From contig CBDCVV010000021.1 in assembly GCA_965223235.1 (NCBI GenBank), forward strand, positions 124,001 through 188,000: a stretch of DNA of 64,000 nucleotides. Direction: 5' to 3'. The DNA comes from UBA2589 sp965223235 (GTDB lineage: Bacteria; Gemmatimonadota; Gemmatimonadetes; Longimicrobiales; Gaopeijiaceae). Positions within the stretch are counted from its first letter, which is position 1. Every line of letters begins with the position of its first letter. Positions 48,386 to 55,970 of the stretch are shown here, one piece after another. The notes under the pieces were generated by a model. That model had not been told where the DNA came from and did no database searches. It worked only from the letters and a program-made list of their open reading frames with translations. The translations under genes were made by a program, and so were the position numbers.

Positions 48386-49867
48386 CTACCCGTCCCACTG
48401 CCCCCACTCGGCTCGAAGCGCGTCACTGATCTCGCCCAACGAGGCACCGATCTTGACCCCCTCGATGATCGCCGGCATGAGATTGTCCGTACTCCGCGCG
48501 ACGGAACGCACGTTCTCGAGCGCTTGGGCGACCTGTCGAGAATCGCGGGCCTCCTTGAAGGACCGGAGCCGGGAGAGCTGTCCTTGTTCGAGCGCCGAGT
48601 AGTCGGGTTGGCCTATTCGGGGCGACGCGTCGTCCTCTTTGTGGACGTTCACCCCGACTACCAGCTGCTCTCCAGACTCCACATCCATCTGAAACCGATA
48701 GGCCGCCTGGTGCACCTCCTCCTGCATATAGTCGATGGACTTGGACGCTCCACCACGGTCGGCGATCACCTCCAAATACGCCCTACCCTCGGCCTCGATG
48801 CGGTCGGTCAGCTCTTCGATCCAATACGCTCCCCCTAGCGGGTCAGGCGTTTGGGTGATCCCCGACTCGGACGCGATGATCTGTTGGGTGCGCAGCGCGA
48901 GCTTCGCAGACTCCTCGGTCGGGAGCGCGAGCGCTTCGTCGTAACCGTTCGTATGAAGCGACTGAGTGCCGCCGAGGGTGGCGGCCAGCGCCTGGATCGC
49001 GACTCGCACCACATTGTTCAAAGGCTGTTGCGCCGTGAGTGTCGACCCACCGGTCTGCGTGTGGAATCGAAGTCGACACGCCCGGTCCGAAGCACCGTAG
49101 CGCTCTTTGAGCAGTGTGGCCCACAGTCGGCGAGCGGCCCGGAATTTAGCCACCTCTTCCAGCAGATCGTTGTGCGCCGCGAAGAAGAAGGAGAGGCGGG
49201 GAGCGAAGACCTCCAACGCCAATCCGCTTTCGAGCGCGCGTTCGACATATTCGAGGCCGTTGGCAAAGGTGAACGCGACCTCTTGGGCCGCCGTACTCCC
49301 AGCCTCTCGAATGTGGTACCCAGAGATCGAGACCGGATTCCACTTCGGGATCTCCCGAGCGCAGAACGCCATGAGGTCCGTGACGAGCCGAAGGCTCTCT
49401 TCGACGGGGTATATGTAGGTACCCCGCGCGATATACTCTTTGAGCACGTCGTTCTGGACCGTGCCCGCTAGCCGACTCCGTTCGACCCCCTGCTCATCGG
49501 CCAAAGCTACGTACAGGGCAAGCAGAATCGGCGCCGTCGCGTTGATGGTCATCGAGGTCGACACATCACCGAGTGGGATCCCAGTGAAGAGACGGCGCAT
49601 GTCGTCGAGTGTGTCGATGGCCACACCTACACGTCCGACCTCGCCGTGGGACATCTCCGAGTCGGAATCGTAGCCCATCTGCGTGGGAAGGTCGAACGCC
49701 GTGGAGAGACCGGTTTGCCCTTGAGCGAGCAAGTATTGGAACCGCTCGTTCGTATCCTCGGCGGTCCCAAAGCCGGCGTACTGGCGCATCGTCCAGAGGC
49801 GGCCGCCGTACATCGTCTCGTGGATCCCGCGCGTGTAGGGGAAGTGCCCGGCCTTGTCGGTTGTCAC
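48386..49867 (-). CDS. Acyl-CoA mutase large subunit (methylmalonyl-CoA mutase-like, no B12 domain)
   Basis: The product has 493 residues. It is the substrate-binding TIM-barrel domain of a cobalamin-dependent acyl-CoA mutase. It opens PYTRGIHETMYGGRLWTMRQ and YAGFGTAEDTNERFQYLLAQ, then GLSTAFDLPTQMGYDSDSEM and VSISGYHIREAGSTAAQEV. The Tyr of RQYAGF and an Arg in ESLRLVTD favour methylmalonyl- over isobutyryl-CoA, if the alignment holds. The cobalamin-binding domain (DxHxxG) is missing; it must be a separate small subunit, which I do not see in the window. The GTG start overlaps the biotin-carrier stop (GTGA). Together with the carboxylase genes it forms a propionyl-CoA to succinyl-CoA route. 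Confidence 0.9.
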   Translation of the reverse strand: MTTDKAGHFPYTRGIHETMYGGRLWTMRQYAGFGTAEDTNERFQYLLAQGQTGLSTAFDLPTQMGYDSDSEMSHGEVGRVGVAIDTLDDMRRLFTGIPLGDVSTSMTINATAPILLALYVALADEQGVERSRLAGTVQNDVLKEYIARGTYIYPVEESLRLVTDLMAFCAREIPKWNPVSISGYHIREAGSTAAQEVAFTFANGLEYVERALESGLALEVFAPRLSFFFAAHNDLLEEVAKFRAARRLWATLLKERYGASDRACRLRFHTQTGGSTLTAQQPLNNVVRVAIQALAATLGGTQSLHTNGYDEALALPTEESAKLALRTQQIIASESGITQTPDPLGGAYWIEELTDRIEAEGRAYLEVIADRGGASKSIDYMQEEVHQAAYRFQMDVESGEQLVVGVNVHKEDDASPRIGQPDYSALEQGQLSRLRSFKEARDSRQVAQALENVRSVARSTDNLMPAIIEGVKIGASLGEISDALRAEWGQWDG

Positions 49868-50388
49868 GCTTCGTCCCCTTCCTCACTCAGCGGCGCGAGG
49901 TCGACGAGAACCTGGCCCTTGGTCACTGCGTCCCCCTGAGCGACGTGAACCGCCCGGACGACGGCATCGGAGTCGGCGACCAACTCGTTCTCCATCTTCA
50001 TAGCTTCGACGATCACGATCCCCTGCCCCTCCTGCACCTGGTCTCCTTCCTCCACCTCCACCCGCACGATCAGTCCCGGCATCGGTGCCTTGATCGGAGC
50101 GGGGCCACGGCCGGCGGCGTCGACTCCCGCCATTTCACGAATGGCCTTGGTCCGCTCGTCCACGACCGTCGCGCGCACCGTCGCACCGTGCACTCCCAAG
50201 TGCCAGGTCGCGTCATCCTCCCGCTCGGCCCGAACACGATACGAAGCACCGTCCACGACCAGCGAGTGGGTCAGGCGAGGCGTCAATCGAGAAAAGTCGA
50301 CCTCGACATCTCGACCGTCGATGCGGACTCCGTCGTCGAGCACATCGATGACAAAAGAATGGGAGCCAACGACAACATGATACTTCAT
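49864..50388 (-). CDS. Biotin carboxyl carrier (biotin/lipoyl-domain) protein
   Basis: The product has 174 residues. The C-terminal biotinyl domain (about 95-170) contains APMPGLIVRVEVEEGDQVQE and the biotin site VEAMKMENEL, Lys near residue 131. The N-terminal half is a beta region (YHVVVGSHSFVIDVLDDGVR) like the linker/BT domain of acyl-CoA carboxylase alpha chains. It carries CO2 on biotin from AccC to the carboxyltransferase. The ATG overlaps the rlmD stop (ATGA) and the stop overlaps the mutase start. Its split from AccC is common in bacteria; having rlmD in between is not. Confidence 0.92.
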   Translation of the reverse strand: MKYHVVVGSHSFVIDVLDDGVRIDGRDVEVDFSRLTPRLTHSLVVDGASYRVRAEREDDATWHLGVHGATVRATVVDERTKAIREMAGVDAAGRGPAPIKAPMPGLIVRVEVEEGDQVQEGQGIVIVEAMKMENELVADSDAVVRAVHVAQGDAVTKGQVLVDLAPLSEEGDEA

Positions 50389-51659
50389 GACGAGGACTCA
50401 CTCCGGCGCGTCCATACGGAAACGCATTCGACGTGGGCGGTCTGGGGAAAGAGGTCGAAGGCGGCAAGCGAAGTGAGATCGAATCGTTCAGCGAGAGCCT
50501 TCCCGTCCCGGGCCAGTGTCGCCGGATCGCAACTCACGTAGACCAATTCCGACGGTGGATCAGCGAGCAGCGTCTGGACCACTTCGTCCGTCAGACCCCT
50601 CCGGGGCGGGTTCACGATGACCACCTCCGCCGGGAGAGATCCGGCCAGTTCTTCCTCCACTCGACCGGTTCGCAACGTGAGGTCGACGTCGGGCCTGTCT
50701 GCTTCATCCACGCTCCCCGGGAGCACATCGATCCCTACCGTGCTCCACCCGTTGAGCGCGAGGGCTGTCGCGAACGCTCCGCCGCCGCAGTACGCGTCGA
50801 CGACGGTGCCGAGACCGTGGGGCGATCCAACTGCCCTTACCACATACTCGCGAAGCTCGTCGCCCGCTCGTCGATTGACCTGCTCGAAGTGGATTCCGCC
50901 GCCCTCCGTCGCCCTTCCCGCGATCAGCACGGGGAGAGACGCTTCCTTCGGTTGATGCCAAACCGCAGATAGGCCTGAGGCTCGCTCCAGGAGTGCCGAC
51001 GCGTTCCACCCGCCCCTTCCACCCTCGACCGTCAGCTCTACGCCGCCTTCGGCCAATCGAAGAGACAGGCGTAACCGACCTCCCGCCGGCAAGTGTCGAG
51101 CCTCACCGCCCCAGGCCGACCGAAGAGACAACCAAGCTTCGGTCAAGTCCGGGGCCAAAAGGAGGCACTGCCCTCCCACATCGACAACGTGCGCAGGAGC
51201 ATCAAGACCGTGAAACCCGGCGACTACCCGACCACCGGGTAGTCGTCGGAGGGTGAACGCCACGCGAGTCCGGTAGCGCGTCCTCGAGCGCGACTCGGTG
51301 ACCACCGGAGGCTCCACGTCGTCGAACCCTCCGATGCGGCGGAAGGCGTCTGCAATGAACCGACCCTTCCATTCGAGCTGGTTGGAGTACGGTAGATGCT
51401 GGAGTTGGCACCCACCGCATCGGTCGTACAAGGAGCAAGGGGCCTCGCGCCGTGTGGGACCACGCTCTACCAAACGCTCCAACGACGCCCTCGCCCAGCG
51501 GCTCTTCTCCTTGGTGAGACGCACCTCCGCAACATCGCCAGGCACAGTCCGAGGGACGAAGACGACGCGGCCATCGGGGAGGTCTGCCACACCGGATCCT
51601 CCTGCTGCGATCGCCCGAACCGTCACGGAGGTCGGCGCTGCCTGCGACGGAGCACTCAC
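50385..51659 (-). CDS. rlmD: 23S rRNA uracil-C5 methyltransferase, RlmD/TrmA family
   Basis: The product has 424 residues from GTG 51659, which overlaps the accC stop (GTGA) and has GGGAGG upstream; a GTG 12 codons earlier is possible. The TRAM domain leads (TSVTVRAIAAGGSGVADLPD). An Fe-S cluster site has CSLYDRCGGCQLQHL. The SAM-binding VVDAYCGGGAFATALALNG and catalytic Cys in LVYVSCDPATLARD are present, with the PPRRG motif as NPPRRGLTDEVV. It methylates a uridine in 23S rRNA (RlmD type) or tRNA (TrmA type); the family alone does not decide. It is embedded in the acyl-CoA carboxylase operon. Confidence 0.87.
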   Translation of the reverse strand: MSAPSQAAPTSVTVRAIAAGGSGVADLPDGRVVFVPRTVPGDVAEVRLTKEKSRWARASLERLVERGPTRREAPCSLYDRCGGCQLQHLPYSNQLEWKGRFIADAFRRIGGFDDVEPPVVTESRSRTRYRTRVAFTLRRLPGGRVVAGFHGLDAPAHVVDVGGQCLLLAPDLTEAWLSLRSAWGGEARHLPAGGRLRLSLRLAEGGVELTVEGGRGGWNASALLERASGLSAVWHQPKEASLPVLIAGRATEGGGIHFEQVNRRAGDELREYVVRAVGSPHGLGTVVDAYCGGGAFATALALNGWSTVGIDVLPGSVDEADRPDVDLTLRTGRVEEELAGSLPAEVVIVNPPRRGLTDEVVQTLLADPPSELVYVSCDPATLARDGKALAERFDLTSLAAFDLFPQTAHVECVSVWTRRSESSS

Positions 51660-53158
51660 CGAGTCCTGCCTCCCGGAAGCCCGGCTCGCCGCCACGGCGA
51701 CATCCCCTCTTGGCCATCACTCTTCGCCTGAGGTACCCGGCGGCGCCGCATCTCATCTTCGAGGAGCGCGGCCGCAATCGCCGCAGCGGCTGCTGTGTCT
51801 TCGTCGACCTCGTCGCTGGTGAGCTCCGGATGTTCTTCCAGGTAGCGGATCGACAGATCGCCGGCTTGGAAGTCGGGCTCCTGCATCACTCGAATATGGA
51901 AAGGCACGCACGTCTCAATGCCTCCGATGTCGACCTCTGACAGGGCTCGGACCATACGCTGGATCGCGACCTCCCGACTCGCTCCAAAGGAGATCAGCTT
52001 GGCGACCAGCGGATCGTAGTACAGCGTGACTTCGCCTCCCTCGGTGACACCGCCGTCCCACCGCACACCAGGGCCCGAGGGGACCTCGAGCTGGGTGATG
52101 ACCCCGGTGGACGGCAGGAAACCGTTCGCGGCGTCCTCCGCGGTGATACGACACTCGATCGAGTGCCCCTGTAGCGTGATATCATCCTGTCCGAAGGCGA
52201 GCTTCTTTCCCGCGGCGACCCTGAACTGCCACTCGACCAAGTCGATACCAGTGACGCATTCGGTGACGGGATGCTCGACTTGCAGCCGGGTATTCATCTC
52301 GAGAAAGAAGAACTCCCCATCCGACCACAGGAACTCGATCGTACCCGCCCCCCGATAGTCGACCGCCTGAGCCGCCCGCACCGCGGTCTCCCCCATCTCG
52401 GCTCGGTCGGCCGGGGTCAGAATCGTGGAGGGCGCCTCCTCGATCAGCTTCTGATGTCGTCGCTGGATCGAGCACTCTCGTTCGCCGAGGTGGACGACGT
52501 TGCCGTGTGCGTCGCCGAGCACCTGGATCTCGATGTGTCGCGGGTGAGCGAGATATCGTTCGAGGTACACGCTGCCATCTCCGAACGCAGCCTCGGCCTC
52601 ACGGGCCGCAGCGTCGAAGGCACGCGGAAGCTCTTCCGGTCCTTCCACAACCCGCATCCCCTTACCTCCGCCGCCGGCGGCCGCCTTCAGAAGGACCGGG
52701 TATCCGATCTCGAGTGCAGCCTCAAGCGCGTCGTCCGTGCTCGAAACAGCTTCTGTAAGACCCGGCACGATCGGTACACCAGCGGCGGCCATGCGCCGGC
52801 GTGCCTCCGTCTTGTCACCCATCGCCGCGATCGTATCGGCCGTCGGCCCGACAAAGATGAGGCCAGCATCCTCGACGGCCCGCGCGAAGTCGGCGCGTTC
52901 GGCGAGAAAGCCATAGCCGGGGTGGATCGCAGAAGCCCCCGAGCGTAGTGCCACCTCCACCAAGGTGTCCGCTCGCAGATAGCTCTCACTCGATGGCGAT
53001 GGGCCGATATAGTACGCCTCGTCCGCGAGAAGCACGTGCGGGGCACGGCGATCCGCATCTGAGTACACCGCAATCGTCCGCAGACCACAGTCGCGGGCGC
53101 CGCGGATAATTCGCACCGCGATCTCTCCGCGATTCGCAACCAGTACCGATTCGATCAC
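51656..53158 (-). CDS. Biotin carboxylase, acyl-CoA carboxylase alpha-type
   Basis: The product has 500 residues. It carboxylates biotin with bicarbonate and ATP. The N-terminal MIESVLVANRGEIAVRIIRG is followed by the ATP-grasp P-loop KAAAGGGGKGMRVVEGPEEL, then HLGERECSIQRRHQKLIEEA and the catalytic EMNTRLQVEHPVTECVTGID. The biotin-carboxylase C-terminal domain has GHSIECRITAEDAANGFLPS. An extra Ala/Glu-rich 50-residue tail (DEDTAAAAAIAAALLEDEMR) follows the core. There is no fused biotin domain. With the BCCP and the carboxyltransferase at 54420 it makes a propionyl/acetyl-CoA carboxylase. Confidence 0.94.
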   Translation of the reverse strand: MIESVLVANRGEIAVRIIRGARDCGLRTIAVYSDADRRAPHVLLADEAYYIGPSPSSESYLRADTLVEVALRSGASAIHPGYGFLAERADFARAVEDAGLIFVGPTADTIAAMGDKTEARRRMAAAGVPIVPGLTEAVSSTDDALEAALEIGYPVLLKAAAGGGGKGMRVVEGPEELPRAFDAAAREAEAAFGDGSVYLERYLAHPRHIEIQVLGDAHGNVVHLGERECSIQRRHQKLIEEAPSTILTPADRAEMGETAVRAAQAVDYRGAGTIEFLWSDGEFFFLEMNTRLQVEHPVTECVTGIDLVEWQFRVAAGKKLAFGQDDITLQGHSIECRITAEDAANGFLPSTGVITQLEVPSGPGVRWDGGVTEGGEVTLYYDPLVAKLISFGASREVAIQRMVRALSEVDIGGIETCVPFHIRVMQEPDFQAGDLSIRYLEEHPELTSDEVDEDTAAAAAIAAALLEDEMRRRRVPQAKSDGQEGMSPWRRAGLPGGRTR

Positions 53159-53254
53159 GGGGGCTCAGGGTCGGGGGGAAAAGAGCCCCTCAATCTATCA
53201 GAAGGGCGGACACCGCGAAGATCCGCGACGCCCGCCCCACAGTCCTGCACTCCT

Positions 53255-53279
53255 GGGCTGGGCCCTTGGCGGCCAGCCC
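53255..53279 (-). terminator. Hairpin after PDZ protein gene
   Basis: GGGCTGG (53255-53261) pairs perfectly with CCAGCCC (53273-53279) over an 11-nt loop, 10 bp beyond the minus-strand stop of the PDZ gene. No T-run follows; the strength is uncertain. Confidence 0.45.
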
Positions 53280-53288
53280 GAAGTCGAT

Positions 53289-54290
53289 TTACCGGCTTCC
53301 AGTGACCCGCGTTTCGGAGCCGTCCCTCATCACCGTGAAGTTGACTGCCTCCCCTCCCCCGTAGCTCGCCAAGATGCGACGGAATCGATCCGGAGTGTCC
53401 ACCGCTCGGTCACCGATCTCCAAGACCACATCTCCAGGGCGCAGCCCGAGCTCCGACTCAGCCTCGACATCCGTGACCAAGACGCCCGTGTCCGTCCCGA
53501 AATACGCTCCGAGGCCCGCATTCACTTCGGCGAGCTCCACCCCGTCGCCACTGAACATCCATGTCGCCCCAGGAAGTGCGAGGCGACCGAGGTCGGGACG
53601 GACGCGCATACGGAGCGGGCCATCCTCTCCGACGTTGCCCTCGAACCGCAACGCGCGTGCCCGGTCCGCCAGGTCACGTATCTGCTCGGGAAATGGCGCC
53701 ATTCCCTGACCGAACGAGAAGCTCGAGCCATCCCCCCACCCCCATGCGGTATCGGACAGATCTTCGGCTTCCACAGTCGTCTGGCGACTGTCGCCATCGC
53801 GGAGGTACTCGACCTCGACCCGTTGACCCGGCTCGAGCTCACGGACCACCGCCAGCAGCCGTTGCACAGGGGCAGATTGGTCGAGGTCGAAGTCCCGTTC
53901 GACGGAGGCACCCATCGGCTCCGTGAGCGGCACGCCGTCCAGCCGCGTGATGATGTCTCCATCCCTGATTCCGGCTTCATGCGCGGGGCCGTCCTCCATG
54001 ACCCGGGTCACCAGAGCCCCGAGCGCGTCCCGTCGCGCACTCTGGTCTGGGTCGATCGAGATACCCAACCGAGGCCGATCCGCGGTCGACGACAGCCCTC
54101 TGAAGAACACATTCACATCCGGCGCCACCACGCAGCTGCACCGCTCGATCTCTTCACCGCTCTGATCCACACATCGGCATGATCGGGCCTCGCCTTGCTG
54201 CGCCTCGAGCGGAGCCACCGTCACCCCGCCCACTAAAGCGACCGCTCCCAACGCACGCACGATTCTTCGTCGTCCCCTCGTCCAATCCAT
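53289..54290 (-). CDS. Secreted PDZ-domain protein
   Basis: The product has 333 residues. ATG 54290 has AGGAGG six bases upstream; a GTG two codons earlier is too close. The signal peptide is RRRIVRALGAVALVGGVTVA, cleaved near LEA. Just after it is a Cys-rich patch, SCRCVDQSGEEIERCSC. Two PDZ-like domains follow, about 75-175 (PRLGISIDPDQS, AGIRDGDIITRLDGVPL) and about 240-333 (LGAYFGTDTGVLVTDVEAES, GLRPGDVVLEIGDRAV). No protease domain or catalytic triad is present, so it is not a DegP-type protease. It probably binds peptides or protein C-termini in the periplasm. It is flanked by small gaps, so it may have its own promoter. Confidence 0.86.
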   Translation of the reverse strand: MDWTRGRRRIVRALGAVALVGGVTVAPLEAQQGEARSCRCVDQSGEEIERCSCVVAPDVNVFFRGLSSTADRPRLGISIDPDQSARRDALGALVTRVMEDGPAHEAGIRDGDIITRLDGVPLTEPMGASVERDFDLDQSAPVQRLLAVVRELEPGQRVEVEYLRDGDSRQTTVEAEDLSDTAWGWGDGSSFSFGQGMAPFPEQIRDLADRARALRFEGNVGEDGPLRMRVRPDLGRLALPGATWMFSGDGVELAEVNAGLGAYFGTDTGVLVTDVEAESELGLRPGDVVLEIGDRAVDTPDRFRRILASYGGGEAVNFTVMRDGSETRVTGSR

Positions 54291-54419
54291 CACCACCCTC
54301 CTCGGGCCGTCAGTACTCTTTTCGGGTACGACGCCAATCGCTCGTCAGCGGGTTGCCGCCGGACCCGCCGGGAAAGAAGGATCCGGGGTCGGCGAAGGCG
54401 CTACGAGGGAGATAGGGCG

Positions 54420-55970
54420 CTACAGAGGGATATTGCCGTGCTTCTTCTCTGGGTTGCTGTCCCGCTTCGAAGTCAGCATGCCGAGGGCGGACACGAGTCG
54501 AGGACGCGTCTCGCGAGGATCGATCACGTCATCGACATAGCCACGAGCGGCAGCAACGTACGGGTGTGCAAACTTCTCGCGGTACTCTTCGATGCGGGCG
54601 TCTGTCGCTCCCTGAGGATCGTCGGACGCGGCGATCTCCTTCCTGAAGAGCACCTCGACCGCGCCCTTCGGCCCCATGACGGCGATCTCGGCTTGGGGCC
54701 ACGCCAGGTTGACGTCCCCTCGGATGTGCTTGGAGTTCATCACGTCGTACGCGCCACCATATGCCTTCCGTGTAATCACGGTCACCTTGGGCACGGTCGC
54801 CTCGGCGAAGGCGTACAAGAGCTTCGCCCCATGGCGAATGATTCCGCCGTGTTCCTGCGCCACCCCCGGCAAGAAACCCGGGACGTCTTCGAAGACCACG
54901 ATCGGGATGTTGAACGCGTCGCAGAATCGGACGAAGCGAGCACCCTTGTCCGACGAATCGATGTCGAGCACACCGGCCAGCACCGCTGGCTGGTTCGCGA
55001 CGACGCCGACGGCCTGTCCTCCCAGATGCGCGAAGCCCACGAGCAGATTCCCTGCAAAGTTCTCGTGGACTTCATAGAACTCCCCGTCGTCGACCACGAG
55101 TCGGATGACTTCACGCATGTCGTACGGGTGATTGGGGTTCTCCGGCACCACAGTCAGTAGGGCCTCCTCCCGCCGGTCCGAGCTGTCCCCGCACTCGACC
55201 GTCGGAGGGAGCTCCAGGTTGTTCTGGGGGAGGTACCGAAGGAGGTCTCGTACAGCGGCGAGAGACTCCGCCTCCGAGTCGTGTGCGAAGTGCGCCACAC
55301 CGGACACGGAAGTGTGAACGTCCGCACCTCCGAGGCCCTCCATATCGATCTCTTCGTGCGTCACGGTCTTCACCACGTTCGGCCCGGTCACGAACATGTA
55401 GCTCGTGCCACGGACCATGTACACGAAGTCGGTAATGGCCGGCGAGTACACGGCTCCACCGGCACACGGCCCGAGGATCACGCTGATTTGGGGGATGACC
55501 CCCGATGCCAACGTGTTGCGTAGAAAGATGTCCGCGTAACCGCCTAGACTCACGACACCCTCTTGGATTCTGGCACCGCCGGAATCGTTGAGGCCGATGA
55601 TGGGCGCCCCGTTTCGGACGGCCATTTCTTGGAGCTTCACGATCTTCTCGGCGTGCGCCTCGGAGAGCGAGCCGCCGAAAACGGTGAAGTCCTGACTGAA
55701 CGCGTACACGAGCCGGCCGTGGACGGTACCGTACCCGGTCACCACCCCGTCACCGAGGATCTTTCGATCCTCCAAACCGAAGTCCGTCGACCGGTGTGTC
55801 ACGAAGCGATCGAGCTCGATGAAAGAGCCTTCGTCGAGCAACAGATCGAGACGTTCCCGCGCTGAAAGCTTCCCCCGCGCGTGCTGCGCCTCGATCCGTT
55901 CCGCGCCCCCGCCGAGCTCAGCCTGACGCCTCAGCTCCTCCAGCCGGGCGAGCTTTTCTTCGATGGACAT
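54420..55970 (-). CDS. pccB: Acyl-CoA carboxylase carboxyltransferase, propionyl-CoA type beta
   Basis: The product has 516 residues. It transfers CO2 from biotin to an acyl-CoA. Both crotonase-like halves are intact: GRLVYAFSQDFTVFGGSLSE, GLNDSGGARIQEGVVSLGGY and LGPCAGGAVYSPAITDF in the first, VFEDVPGFLPGVAQEHGGII and TRKAYGGAYDVMNSKHIRGD in the second. The Asp in GGAYDVM is the position that favours propionyl- over acetyl-CoA in actinobacterial enzymes, so PccB is the likelier name. The start overlaps the stop of the upstream lipoprotein (TGATG). The partner AccC and BCCP lie downstream, past the PDZ gene. Confidence 0.93.
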   Translation of the reverse strand: MSIEEKLARLEELRRQAELGGGAERIEAQHARGKLSARERLDLLLDEGSFIELDRFVTHRSTDFGLEDRKILGDGVVTGYGTVHGRLVYAFSQDFTVFGGSLSEAHAEKIVKLQEMAVRNGAPIIGLNDSGGARIQEGVVSLGGYADIFLRNTLASGVIPQISVILGPCAGGAVYSPAITDFVYMVRGTSYMFVTGPNVVKTVTHEEIDMEGLGGADVHTSVSGVAHFAHDSEAESLAAVRDLLRYLPQNNLELPPTVECGDSSDRREEALLTVVPENPNHPYDMREVIRLVVDDGEFYEVHENFAGNLLVGFAHLGGQAVGVVANQPAVLAGVLDIDSSDKGARFVRFCDAFNIPIVVFEDVPGFLPGVAQEHGGIIRHGAKLLYAFAEATVPKVTVITRKAYGGAYDVMNSKHIRGDVNLAWPQAEIAVMGPKGAVEVLFRKEIAASDDPQGATDARIEEYREKFAHPYVAAARGYVDDVIDPRETRPRLVSALGMLTSKRDSNPEKKHGNIPL

